DNA from: a virus
IMG/VR virus record: IMGVR_UViG_3300009414_001661
Coordinates: 1 to 42,204 of that record
Direction: 5' to 3' (one strand)
Length of the DNA: 42,204 bases
The notes under the pieces were generated by a model. It had not been told where the DNA came from, ran no database searches, and saw only the letters and a list, made by a program, of their open reading frames with translations. Made by a program: the position numbers and the translations under genes. Below, piece by piece: positions 21,285 through 29,784 of this stretch (its first letter is position 1; every line of letters starts with the position of its first letter).

Positions 21285-23251
21285 TAGAAGTTGCCTCCTG
21301 GATCATACCTCTTTTTTAACCGGGCTTCTGCATCCTTAAACTTATTATACGCATCCGTAGGTAGAAGTTCTACAAGAACGCCCTTCATTCCCTCGGTGTC
21401 TAAGTCTCCAAAGGGATCATCCTGATCTAAATTAGGTATGTTGATGCGCTTCTTTACACCTGTCCTGTTAAAGAACTCCTGTGCATAAGCCTCGTTCTGA
21501 GCAATCGCCATTGATCGAAGAACCGCTACCATGACCTTATCATTAGCAGTTCCTGCGGCAATCCGCTCGGCATTGACTTGATAGTCGAAATCACTAAATG
21601 CACGGCTTACTTGCCCTGACAGCGCACCAACTTGATAAGTTAGACCGATAACACTAGACTTGATGATAGCATTCTGCTTGGCTGTCTTACCTAAGTTATT
21701 CAGCCCAGGCATATTATCTAGTAGTCTTATAGCACTATCCGGGACAACAAAATCCCTAATCCCCGGAATCAAGTTCATAAGACCCACAGTCCCGCGTTGG
21801 ATACTTGTCAAGAAGCCAGCAATAGCACCAGCGGGAGACAGCCGTTCAGGCTTGCCTTCAACTCGCTTGATTATACTGCTTATAGTGCTGTGTGCCTTTC
21901 TTAAGGCATTTTCCTTTTGATTTAGCTCCTGAACTACCTTAGTATCTCTAGGCACGTTAACGCCGCGGGCTACCAAATCATGCTGGGTTAGGGGAGCAGT
22001 AGTGTTAAACCCGAGGAATCGCTTATCCTGGACTGGAACCTCTGAGGCCATGAATATAGCTTTTTTGCTTGCGGCCTCAGCCTTGAGCCTTCGCTCTATT
22101 CCCGCTGGGGACTTTTCAAAGGCGTTCCGAGCTGCTGTGTCAGCAAGACGCTGTTCTTTAATAGTTGCCTGTTCACGTTGGAGGATACGATGAACTTCTG
22201 CGAGTTCTGCTTCAAGTATATCTCTCTGAGCCTTGGCCGCCTTCCGAGATTCTTCATTCTCCGATCTAACGTCAAGTTCTTTATTCCGGCGATTTGTTAT
22301 TCCAGCCTGAAGCCGAGCCTCACTCTCCTTGAGAATCGTACGTGTCTCAGTGCGACGTTTCGCAGCATCCGCTTCATCCTCACGGCCAATGCGCCGAACC
22401 CGATCGCTTTCTTTAATCACCTGGTTACGGACGGCCCTAGCGCGTTCGATGATCTTATTAGCGTCCTCACGATCCTTCCGATTTTCGTCGCTCTCAGATA
22501 TACCGCGCGTACGCTCGAGTTCCTGTTCTTTGAGCTGTTGATTGCGGATAGCCCTGTTTTCTTGCGACTGACCAATATTGAGCGCCTGTCGGCTTTTGCT
22601 TATAGCTAAGAGGGCTTTTCCCGCATCCAGATTTCCAGCCGCTACTGCTCGCTCACTCGCCGCCCGTGGAATTTGTACACCCCTAGGTGGTTGACCGGGA
22701 CCTAGCTGCAAGGCTGTCTGTGCCCTACCTTGTCCCATAAACCCTTGGATAGCTTCTCTACCCCTAATCTGTTTATCCTCAGCTAAGGATTTCTTAATAT
22801 AAGCAGGGAGTGCCCCCGGCGGCTGGCCTTTGCGCCCCAGATTAACCATCGTCGTAACGTCGAATTGGCCTTTAAGGGCTTTATCCCTCCAAGCCTTAGC
22901 CATAACCTGTATCTGATCAGCGTCCTGCTGGACCCAGAAATCAACCATATGCTTAAGGCCGGGGCCAATAGACTCACCCCTATTAGCATTGACTAGCGTA
23001 GCCATCACGAGGGACTTACGGCTAGCTACATTCTCTTTTGAGTTGAACGGACTATCAGTGGCCTTGTACAGCATAGACTTGCTGAGATCTTTAGCCATCT
23101 GCATGATACGCTTCTTTTGCGCCTTGCGTTCAGCGAGTTGGGCCTTAGCCTTGTCACGCAGACCACGACGGTACCAGTCTAAACCCTCCTGAACCCCGGC
23201 GCTTACGCCTCGGCCGAGGCCCTCAGATAATGCGCGTCCTGCCGCGGTCAT
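21284..23251 (-). CDS. Putative internal virion protein, long coiled coil (655 aa)
   Basis: Residues about 200-400 are an extraordinarily charged coiled coil (for example NRKDREDANKIIERARAVRN and ILEAELAEVHRILQREQATI). The N-terminal part has GLGRGVSAGVQEGLDWYRRG, the C-terminal part returns to a globular helical domain with NRTGVKKRINIP. Start overlaps the preceding stop (ATGA). Together with its two neighbours it forms a three-gene internal-core set as in short-tailed phages. A tape-measure role is possible, but the length and surroundings favour an internal core protein. Confidence 0.6.
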   Translation of the reverse strand: MTAAGRALSEGLGRGVSAGVQEGLDWYRRGLRDKAKAQLAERKAQKKRIMQMAKDLSKSMLYKATDSPFNSKENVASRKSLVMATLVNANRGESIGPGLKHMVDFWVQQDADQIQVMAKAWRDKALKGQFDVTTMVNLGRKGQPPGALPAYIKKSLAEDKQIRGREAIQGFMGQGRAQTALQLGPGQPPRGVQIPRAASERAVAAGNLDAGKALLAISKSRQALNIGQSQENRAIRNQQLKEQELERTRGISESDENRKDREDANKIIERARAVRNQVIKESDRVRRIGREDEADAAKRRTETRTILKESEARLQAGITNRRNKELDVRSENEESRKAAKAQRDILEAELAEVHRILQREQATIKEQRLADTAARNAFEKSPAGIERRLKAEAASKKAIFMASEVPVQDKRFLGFNTTAPLTQHDLVARGVNVPRDTKVVQELNQKENALRKAHSTISSIIKRVEGKPERLSPAGAIAGFLTSIQRGTVGLMNLIPGIRDFVVPDSAIRLLDNMPGLNNLGKTAKQNAIIKSSVIGLTYQVGALSGQVSRAFSDFDYQVNAERIAAGTANDKVMVAVLRSMAIAQNEAYAQEFFNRTGVKKRINIPNLDQDDPFGDLDTEGMKGVLVELLPTDAYNKFKDAEARLKKRYDPGGNF

Positions 23252-23994
23252 CCGGTCTTTCCTGAAGCGGGTCCCATTAGCCCACTAGTTATAGCGGCGC
23301 TTACGCCCTGGCCCACGCCGGGTGCTAAGGCACTAATAAGCCCAGGATTAAACCCGGCAATATTAGCCTGTAACTTAAGCGCTTGTTCGTTCTGCGCAAG
23401 GGCCTGTGATTGCTGAAGCGCCGTAAGGGGATTACTCTTTACACCCATTCCTGCAAGGAGCCGTTGGATATTCTGGTTGCTGGTCTGTTCCCGTGCTGTT
23501 TGCCCTGCCAGGCGCAGGCCTTCTGTCTCACTGAGTTGACCGAACCTGATCCCTTCAAGCGTAGCGAGGCGCCCAGACTCAAAATCAGCAATGGCTTCAA
23601 ACCCAGGCGTTGAGGCGATAAAATCAGGTCCAAGGCTCTTACGTAGAGATTCCTCAAGCACCTGTTTGGATTCTGCAAACTGCCTGTTTACTTGCTCAGG
23701 GACTTTGCCCTCACCCTTTAAGAAACTAAGGCTTCGCTGAGCGAGTAGGTCTTGGATCTCTTCAGTTGCAAGTTCCCCAGCCGTCTCTGCTTTAGGCGTC
23801 AATCCCGTAATGTTTCCATTTTCATCAACTGTCACCTCAAAGTCCTTACCGAGGATAATCGGCAGGAGTAGATTTGAAAGATCAGCTTGATCCTGCAACA
23901 ACTGATTTTGTAAATTAAGGTTCTGCTGTTGTGCCGGAGTGAGCGCCGGAACCTCAGGATCATCGTCACCGAAGAAGAAATCTGCTATAGACAT
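23248..23994 (-). CDS. Putative virion-associated protein (248 aa)
   Basis: ATG 23994 is chosen since GGAGG lies 6 bases upstream; the open frame extends further, to 24066, without a ribosome site. The product starts MSIADFFFGDDDPEVPALTPAQQQ, is Gln/Leu-rich and helical, with a Gly/Ala/Ser-rich hydrophobic C-terminus (FNPGLISALAPGVGQGVSAAI). It resembles small internal virion or tail-assembly proteins. Coupled by overlap to the coiled-coil protein. No domain assigned. Confidence 0.65.
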   Translation of the reverse strand: MSIADFFFGDDDPEVPALTPAQQQNLNLQNQLLQDQADLSNLLLPIILGKDFEVTVDENGNITGLTPKAETAGELATEEIQDLLAQRSLSFLKGEGKVPEQVNRQFAESKQVLEESLRKSLGPDFIASTPGFEAIADFESGRLATLEGIRFGQLSETEGLRLAGQTAREQTSNQNIQRLLAGMGVKSNPLTALQQSQALAQNEQALKLQANIAGFNPGLISALAPGVGQGVSAAITSGLMGPASGKTG

Positions 23995-24004
23995 ACTAAT
24001 CCTC

Positions 24005-24790
24005 CTACCAACTTGCCGAAACTCCAGTCGCTTGCACTGATGATCCTGAAGGAGTGGCCGTAACAACTAGGGGAGTACTTGCGCTGGCGGTTTCCGCAAA
24101 CGCAGAGGTTATAATGACGGTAACGTCGTCTGTATCTCTGGCCTCCGTCAGCCCTACCCAGGTAGTTGTGACGCTATTGAAAAACTGGCCGCAACTAACC
24201 GCGCCCCCACCTGCAATCGTGTTTAGACTCAGCGTTAGGGCACCTGTGCTAGTCGCGGTATCCGTGTTTGTTGCGTTTGCGGTGACTGCGGCGCGGCCAA
24301 CCATGCGGAAAACGCTGACACCGAGAGCGCGGTTAGCACCTAGAGCGTCGCTTAGAGTTACAACAACATCACCTGTGGTACCCGCCTCCAACTGCACAGC
24401 GAAGATGCCGGAACCGAAGCCATCGCCAGGATTTGCATAAACAGTGGTGATTGAAGTACAAGTATTGCCCCCCACCGTCACACTACCAATCGTTCTATTG
24501 ACAGCATTAGTGACGAAATTGACAGTGACGATGATGATGCGGGACGCCCCGGCGGCACCGAGAGATGCACCCGAGAATGTAAATTCTGTTGCGTTGCTGG
24601 TGCTAGCCGCCGGGTTGGCCGTGTTAGTTAGGCCAAATGCAGGGAGTCCCGCTGTGGTATCAATATCATCTATCCTGCCCTGACGCCGTCCACTAAACAT
24701 ACGGGGGGTTAGATTATTTGAAAACGTAAAGCCTGGGGCTCCCCTAGTGGCGATTCTTCTACTGACTCTATGTGGTACACGAAGAGGCAT
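24005..24790 (-). CDS. Beta-rich fibre/appendage protein (261 aa)
   Basis: Thr/Ala/Ser/Gly-rich sequence with alternating hydrophobics (SRIIIVTVNFVTNAVNRTIGSV, TVGGNTCTSITTVY, GTTGDVVVTLSDALG), typical of Ig-like or adhesin-like beta domains in phage structural proteins. The basic N-terminus (PLRVPHRVSRRIATRG) may attach to the virion. TAATG overlap with the gene before it. A receptor-binding or decorating role is likely; this low-charge surface also makes it a candidate target if virions are glycosylated. Confidence 0.6.
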   Translation of the reverse strand: MPLRVPHRVSRRIATRGAPGFTFSNNLTPRMFSGRRQGRIDDIDTTAGLPAFGLTNTANPAASTSNATEFTFSGASLGAAGASRIIIVTVNFVTNAVNRTIGSVTVGGNTCTSITTVYANPGDGFGSGIFAVQLEAGTTGDVVVTLSDALGANRALGVSVFRMVGRAAVTANATNTDTATSTGALTLSLNTIAGGGAVSCGQFFNSVTTTWVGLTEARDTDDVTVIITSAFAETASASTPLVVTATPSGSSVQATGVSASW

Positions 24791-25155
24791 TACGTTGCAT
24801 ACCTATTTACATAGCCAAACAGATTGACTAGATCCGTCGTAGTGATCCAGGTTTTCCACTCCTTGGCGTTACGTCCAACAAGACCGGGGACAATAAGGAT
24901 CTGACCCTTTTTGTCGTCGGCAGTGATAGTGTGCTTCACTCTTGAACCAGTTGCTGTCGTCGGGCCGAGTGAATAGTTAAGCTCGATTGCTGTCGTAACT
25001 GTGGAATAGGCATAAAGCCAAAGTTCGTCGATACTCTGTGCCGCGCCGGTTACACAAGTGTGAACGACCAAACCAGTAGAGGGTGCTGTCACAGTAAGTC
25101 TCAACCCTTCCCCGTCAGTCGAGCCACTCATGATGATCTTCGAGTAAGTTCCCAT
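24790..25155 (-). CDS. Small beta-structured virion protein (121 aa)
   Basis: Starts MGTYSKIIMSGSTDGEGL and continues as an all-beta domain (VTAPSTGLVVHTCVTG, IDELWLYAYSTVTTAIEL), a type I recognise from phage tail regions next to fibre genes. One Cys, no signal peptide. It overlaps both neighbours by TAATG. Likely a tail-tip, head-fibre or appendage component; exact role unknown. Confidence 0.6.
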   Translation of the reverse strand: MGTYSKIIMSGSTDGEGLRLTVTAPSTGLVVHTCVTGAAQSIDELWLYAYSTVTTAIELNYSLGPTTATGSRVKHTITADDKKGQILIVPGLVGRNAKEWKTWITTTDLVNLFGYVNRYAT

Positions 25156-25475
25156 TATGTAAACATCCTTGTAAAGACGACGATCTCGCCAGATAAGTTA
25201 ATATTAGGATCATGATACCACTGAGCGCCGCCAACACATTGGTATAGCTGAAACCTAAGCCGTTCGAGTTCACCCGCTAGAGAAGTTGCCTGACTCTCAC
25301 TATCACTGGCATAAGGATCAGTCATTGTTTTCATCTCAGCTATGCTACTCGAGTAGTCGTCGATCTGCGTAGTGTTGTGATTGTTGATGTGGTTCTGGTG
25401 GTCGGTATTGTAGATATTAGCGGTCAATGTGAGACCACTAGCCCGAGTAGTGTGTGAGTAAAGTCCAGCGCCCAT
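25155..25475 (-). CDS. Small tail-appendage protein (106 aa)
   Basis: A polar N-terminal part with NIYNTDHQNHINNHNTTQIDDYS and a helical middle (SQATSLAGELERLRFQLYQC), then AQWYHDPN. The YNTDHQNHINNH pattern with following helix is familiar from proteins next to phage tail fibres. TAATG overlap with the preceding gene. Probably a fibre attachment or trimerisation component; this is inference from pattern and position. Confidence 0.6.
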   Translation of the reverse strand: MGAGLYSHTTRASGLTLTANIYNTDHQNHINNHNTTQIDDYSSSIAEMKTMTDPYASDSESQATSLAGELERLRFQLYQCVGGAQWYHDPNINLSGEIVVFTRMFT

Positions 25476-25972
25476 TATTCTCTAAACCTTTCCTCTGCCG
25501 GAATCTCTTTCCAAGACGCCGCCAGGCGATCCGCATTAAGTTCCCAACGAACCTTGCCCAAGCCGCGCGTTTCCTCTTTATCCCATCGGTCCATATCAGC
25601 GGCGTACATTACGTCAAGTGTGGCGAGATCAAAGCCTCTTGCTACACAGTCCTTACAAGAGGGGGTAACGTGTTTAGACCCATCAGCAAAGGTTATCACT
25701 ACCTCAGTGTAAGCCGCGTTGGTAAACATCGCAACACGCTCTCGTATTATAGTGGCACCCTTAACACGTTCTGTTTCCTGCATCTCAGGGATAGGACGAA
25801 GCTCCTGGAGGGTCTGGCCACACTTACACTTGACCTTTGAGACACCGAAGCGCCCCTTCTCTTCCATGTAATCAAAGTGCTTTAGGCAACCATCCTCACG
25901 AGCTTCCTTAGCCCGCTTACGCGCCCGCTTACGTGCTTCCTTAACAGGGTCAGTTTTAGGTGATCTAGCCAC
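25475..25972 (-). CDS. Zinc-binding-like hypothetical protein (165 aa)
   Basis: GTG 25972 is chosen: GGGGAG lies 8 bases upstream and it just overlaps the preceding stop (25965-25967); the frame extends upstream without a ribosome site. The N-terminus is very basic (KEARKRARKRAKEAR). Cys residues in KCKCGQ and SCKDC, with others nearby (GCLKHF), could bind zinc. The C-terminal half is helical and acidic. Located in the late operon between tubular protein and fibre genes, role unknown. Confidence 0.65.
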   Translation of the reverse strand: MARSPKTDPVKEARKRARKRAKEAREDGCLKHFDYMEEKGRFGVSKVKCKCGQTLQELRPIPEMQETERVKGATIIRERVAMFTNAAYTEVVITFADGSKHVTPSCKDCVARGFDLATLDVMYAADMDRWDKEETRGLGKVRWELNADRLAASWKEIPAEERFRE

Positions 25973-27545
25973 TTGGATCTGCTCCCCTTGTAAATAGCAT
26001 ATAGAACTTAGCAATCGAGAAGTCTTGACCATCCCCGCTGTTACGGCCGATAATAGAGAGGCGGCGACCCGACCCGTGGATGCGCCTCCGCTTGTTTACC
26101 AAATTCGACCCGGCGAGTTTATCCGTTCCTAGGACGAAGCTACCAAGCGTTGAACCACTCGTCCCCATGTTGAAGGTAATTGTCTCTTCGATCTTATCAT
26201 CCCAGAGAACGTCAACGCTCAGGTCCCAGTTGCCTGTGGGCTCGACGACAAGTTCCAGAAATTTGCCATTCTTATCTCGGATACCAAGCGCCGGCTCAAG
26301 ATGCGACAGATCGAGATGGGGTGTCTGGAACTTACCATTGTAACCTGAGCCATCTTTGCTTCTAGAAGATTGATCAAGGTTCCACACAAAGCCGCTACTA
26401 TCGCCAGTTGTGGGCCTCGCAATCCCGTTGGCATCCTCTTTAAGCCAGATACTTCTATTTGTGTCTTTGGTAGAGACAGCAAAGCGAGGAATATCTGGCC
26501 GGTTGAAGTCTATGATATACTTGCGATCATACGCCGTGCCGCTTGACGATGCAGCGAACATAGCTTGCCGCTTAGCGACATAATAGATAGCTTGTGTGCG
26601 TGAGAGCTCTGCAAGGTTGCAATCATCTCGCATGAATACGTCAAACTGAGCTATATCACTCAGATTACGTGACCCAATATTCCCGAATTGCTCAATGGCA
26701 CTGATTAGGTGGAACGAGCCGGTATGGTCAATGAACAAGATGTCGTCGTCAATCTGTACGGCGCCGAGTGGACTGACGCCACCGATCGAGGTTGAGTGCT
26801 TAATCACTCGCCATTTCGATGTATCACTGTCACTGGTGTCAACAAGATAGATACCGTTAGGAAACTTAAATACAATTAAAAGACCTTTGAAGCTAAGAAT
26901 CTGAACGATCTTCTTCCCCTCGCCAGGATAGATCGCAAGGCTGAGAGCTGTAGTAGTGAAATCTTCATGATTCGTTGGTAAGCTTGCATATACGCGGTGA
27001 GGGTCATTAGCGTTTCCTGCGCCCCACAAGCGATTTTCATGGATCGCCCCGGTTGTGGGCTGATTAGAGCCACTCCAATCCGTCGGCGGCGAGGTTATAC
27101 CTCCCGTGGTGGCTCCATCCGCGCTCAGGACTTGCACTACGTTCTTGCCTGTAAACAAAAACAGCTTACGATTATTAGCCGCAGCTTCCTTGCCGCCGGC
27201 CACGAATACACCAACCACGTCGCTGACGGTCATACCTGTCTTCAGATCGACCGTGAAATCCCCGCCGCCAGTGTCTTTCTTGAGGTCGCCATCCGAGAGA
27301 AGAACAATCATCCTCTGCGTGCCATCCGTCGGGTGCCAATCGAAGCCCCCCTGAATGGTAGGCCCACCGCTGATGGCAGACGAATTATACTTGCTGGAAC
27401 CCCCCTCTTTCTGGAGAGTTCCATTTTCATAGGTTATGTTTTCCGCCACGAGAAGTTGCGACGGTGTAACTATGGCGTGGTTCTTAGTACCGGTAAAGCC
27501 ATCTGTCCCTATGACAAGCTCTGCAGTTTCACCACTAAATGCCAC
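25965..27545 (-). CDS. Tail tubular / stabilisation protein, beta-propeller-like (526 aa)
   Basis: GTG 27545, one base after the stop of the small Lys-rich gene. The sequence alternates beta strands and turns with repeated aromatic/Gly signatures (QGGFDWHPTDGTQRMIVLLSDG, IHENRLWGAGN, GLLIVFKFPNGIYLVDT), as in the T7 gp12-like tubular B proteins that form the end of the podoviral tail. Normal length for that class (500-800). It follows the adaptor gene, the usual order in short-tailed phages. Confidence 0.7.
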   Translation of the reverse strand: MAFSGETAELVIGTDGFTGTKNHAIVTPSQLLVAENITYENGTLQKEGGSSKYNSSAISGGPTIQGGFDWHPTDGTQRMIVLLSDGDLKKDTGGGDFTVDLKTGMTVSDVVGVFVAGGKEAAANNRKLFLFTGKNVVQVLSADGATTGGITSPPTDWSGSNQPTTGAIHENRLWGAGNANDPHRVYASLPTNHEDFTTTALSLAIYPGEGKKIVQILSFKGLLIVFKFPNGIYLVDTSDSDTSKWRVIKHSTSIGGVSPLGAVQIDDDILFIDHTGSFHLISAIEQFGNIGSRNLSDIAQFDVFMRDDCNLAELSRTQAIYYVAKRQAMFAASSSGTAYDRKYIIDFNRPDIPRFAVSTKDTNRSIWLKEDANGIARPTTGDSSGFVWNLDQSSRSKDGSGYNGKFQTPHLDLSHLEPALGIRDKNGKFLELVVEPTGNWDLSVDVLWDDKIEETITFNMGTSGSTLGSFVLGTDKLAGSNLVNKRRRIHGSGRRLSIIGRNSGDGQDFSIAKFYMLFTRGADPSG

Positions 27546-27546
27546 T

Positions 27547-27675
27547 CTAGGCTATCCTTTTTCCACTTACCTTTTTATTCCCCTTTTTGTTCCCCTTTTT
27601 GTTCTTTACCGCTACTTTCCTCTTTCCGGGGGGCCTGCCTCTCGTTGTTCCATATGTTCCTTTACCATAAGGCAT
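27547..27675 (-). CDS. Small Lys-rich virion-operon protein (42 aa)
   Basis: ATG 27675 is preceded by AGGAGA 7 bases upstream; the frame ends TAG 27547-27549, one base before the next GTG start. The product begins MPYGKGTYGTTRGRPPGKRK and continues with a KNKKGNKKGNKK repeat, so it is extremely basic. Many phages carry such a short MPYGKGTYG..GRP protein between structural genes. It may bind DNA or a head protein; function is not established. Confidence 0.7.
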   Translation of the reverse strand: MPYGKGTYGTTRGRPPGKRKVAVKNKKGNKKGNKKVSGKRIA

Positions 27676-27685
27676 TATCAGTCTC

Positions 27686-28654
27686 CTATCCACTAATTAT
27701 AAGGCCGCTCTCAGTCCTAAGAGGTCTCATCATCCTTTCCATCTGATTAAGACGAGGAAAGATTTTACCAAATGCACCGCCACTTTGACGCACCATTCTG
27801 CGCCTGTTCTCTTTTGCCATAGCTCGTATGCCCCTTTGCGCGAGCGCGGCTACGTCACCAGCCTTTGTGTCGTCCTTAGCAGCATAGAGAAATGCCAAGG
27901 CCCAGTCGGCTAGTATATAGCGATACTCGCGAGGCACGATGGGATTGTTCGTATCATCTGCCAAGTCACTCGGAAGCTTCATATATTCATAATCAATCTT
28001 TATTAAGTCTGTACTCGATGTACCGCCATAATGCGAGAAGCGTACAGCCTGATCCGTTATCATGGCGAAGTTCTTAGGGACACCTGAGCCCGTTTCATTA
28101 CGCGGCCACCGCTCGGTCAACGCCTCAAGTTGGAGACCTGTAATCTTATGCTGGCTATCCTGGAAGGCTGTCATTGCCTGAGAGAGGTGCAAGACATCAC
28201 TGGCGAGGGTATAATCAAGTTGATAAACGCGAAAGCTAGCCGTCCCGTCAGTTGGGCCGGTGTATACACTTTCGAGCGTCGCCCCAGTCTGCGTTGCAGT
28301 ATGTGAAGAAATTATAAACACATCTGCATGGTCGTCCACTTTGAAATGCCTCCCCGCCACACTCGGCGTCGGAGCACTGCTGAAAGTAATAGTAGTCGAA
28401 TTGTTCGTCACAGATATGGTACCTGTGTCTATCACTGGATTCAGCGTTATCACCCCCTGGTCGTCCGCTCGGAGCCACCACCATGCTTCATCTACCTCGG
28501 GATCTAATTCCGATCCGCCACGAATTAAACCTAAGTACGCTCGATTTAAGTACGTTACCACATCGCTGTCAAAATCGCTAGTCCCATCTGCGAGTTCATG
28601 CCCGCGAGTCAGGATATCATTAACAAGATCTTGTGAGGTAGTGTAGTTAGCCAT
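27686..28654 (-). CDS. Head-tail adaptor (gp6/tubular A-like), 322 aa
   Basis: N-terminal helices (TTSQDLVNDILTRGHEL, VVTYLNRAYLGLIRGG) then a beta-rich middle (ISVTNNSTTITFSSAP, GTASFRVYQLDYTL) and a helical C-terminus (YRYILADWALAFLYAAKDDTKA): the layout of phage adaptors that sit under the portal (tubular A/gp6-like). Starts by TAATG overlap and is followed by the tubular protein. Family-level certainty is moderate. Confidence 0.7.
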   Translation of the reverse strand: MANYTTSQDLVNDILTRGHELADGTSDFDSDVVTYLNRAYLGLIRGGSELDPEVDEAWWWLRADDQGVITLNPVIDTGTISVTNNSTTITFSSAPTPSVAGRHFKVDDHADVFIISSHTATQTGATLESVYTGPTDGTASFRVYQLDYTLASDVLHLSQAMTAFQDSQHKITGLQLEALTERWPRNETGSGVPKNFAMITDQAVRFSHYGGTSSTDLIKIDYEYMKLPSDLADDTNNPIVPREYRYILADWALAFLYAAKDDTKAGDVAALAQRGIRAMAKENRRRMVRQSGGAFGKIFPRLNQMERMMRPLRTESGLIISG

Positions 28655-28899
28655 TATCCCACCGCTATGCGTGTACGAGCTTCGAGCTCAATGCGCTCCA
28701 TCTGAGGGTTAGGCTCCTCTGCATACTCTTGTAGCAAGCGCTGTTCAAAGTCGGCGCCGCGGCCCCACCATAGATAGGGTTCGATGCCGATAACCTTGCC
28801 TTCGTCGTCATGCGCGTGCAAAGGAACAACCACTGACTCCTTGGCCGCACCACCGCCCCGACGCCTCCGCCTAGTGCGTAATCGAAGTCTCCGTCTCAC
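28654..28899 (-). CDS. Small Arg-rich hypothetical protein (81 aa)
   Basis: GTG 28899, GAGG 6 bases upstream. The N-terminus is an Arg block (MRRRLRLRTRRRRRGGG), able to bind nucleic acid or a negatively charged partner, followed by PYLWWGRGADFEQRLLQEYAEEPN. Coupled to the adaptor (TAATG). A head-completion or DNA-binding virion role is plausible. No family recognised. Confidence 0.55.
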   Translation of the reverse strand: MRRRLRLRTRRRRRGGGAAKESVVVPLHAHDDEGKVIGIEPYLWWGRGADFEQRLLQEYAEEPNPQMERIELEARTRIAVG

Positions 28900-28901
28900 T
28901 G

Positions 28902-29285
28902 TTACCTCGATATGACAATAACATTGAGCGTTGAGCCTGTAGTCACTACTTGAAAGAACGGCCTGATATAGCGAGGATTCTCTCGTATGGCTCGAACAAA
29001 ACCGGTTGTGGGTAGGCTAGTAAAGTCTAAGTCCCCATCAGTAGGGCTAGTCAGCGTACTCCAAACCGTCGTCGCAACGATCGTCGCATCATTCGTACCT
29101 TCGAGGCTGACCCTAGAAGTACCAGCGGCAGTCGTAGCTCCGTTGAGTGTAAAAGTCTTATCCGGTAAGTGCGCTCCAGACAGGGGATTACCCCGGCCTG
29201 ATACGGTAGCACTCCAGGTATGTTGGTGAACACCTCGGGCGATGTAATCTCCGCTCCCGAGAAGTGCGGTTAAAGCTGTTGGCAT
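28902..29285 (-). CDS. Small beta-rich virion protein (127 aa)
   Basis: AAAGGAGG precedes ATG 29285. The sequence alternates hydrophobic and Thr/Ser residues (TWSATVSGRGNPLSGAHL, KTFTLNGATTAAGTSRVSL, FFQVVTTGSTLNVIV), typical of phage decoration or tail-completion proteins. No Cys, no signal peptide. Located between capsid and adaptor genes. Role inferred from position only. Confidence 0.6.
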   Translation of the reverse strand: MPTALTALLGSGDYIARGVHQHTWSATVSGRGNPLSGAHLPDKTFTLNGATTAAGTSRVSLEGTNDATIVATTVWSTLTSPTDGDLDFTSLPTTGFVRAIRENPRYIRPFFQVVTTGSTLNVIVISR

Positions 29286-29783
29286 TTAAGCCTCCTTTCT
29301 ACGATACCCGGGGCAGGTGGCCTCAACCTCTCCACGAGACACATACTTACCTACGAGTTCTTTAACTGCGTTTAGATCAGGTAAACCAGTTTTTGTCCAA
29401 TGAGCATCTACGGAATGATCAAGCTCGTAGACATAATCAACAAGACTTTTCTCAGGTTCACTTGGTTCGCCCGATTGTTGGGCAGAATCCTCTACAGCCT
29501 CCTCAATCGGTGGAAGTTCCTTAATCTCGTTCATGTCCTTAGGTAAGCCGACGTTAGCACGACCCGCTGGGGTCATAGCCTTAACAGCTTTCCACACCCA
29601 ATCCGGTACATCCTTGAACGGAATAACTGGTTGGTTGGAGCCATCTGAGTAGAAGCGGCCACCCTGGACAGCCATTGCTCCATTAGGCGAAACGAAGCGG
29701 GCATAGGGGTTAGACTTGACGAGCGAGTCCCGACCAGTTGCGTCCCGCTCCATTACATGGACCCGTTCTATATTGAGGGGCAT
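29286..29783 (-). CDS. Hypothetical structural-operon protein (165 aa)
   Basis: AAGGAG precedes ATG 29783. N-terminal beta portion (NIERVHVMERDATGRDSLVKSNPYARFVSPNG), then a Pro/Glu-rich linker (ELPPIEEAVEDSAQQSGEPSEPEKS) and a helical end with a Tyr-Val-rich segment and ATCPGYRRKEA. Lies between the sialyltransferase-like gene and the decoration-like gene, with no gap. No domain recognised; a head-completion or minor head protein fits the context. Confidence 0.6.
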   Translation of the reverse strand: MPLNIERVHVMERDATGRDSLVKSNPYARFVSPNGAMAVQGGRFYSDGSNQPVIPFKDVPDWVWKAVKAMTPAGRANVGLPKDMNEIKELPPIEEAVEDSAQQSGEPSEPEKSLVDYVYELDHSVDAHWTKTGLPDLNAVKELVGKYVSRGEVEATCPGYRRKEA

Positions 29784-29784
29784 A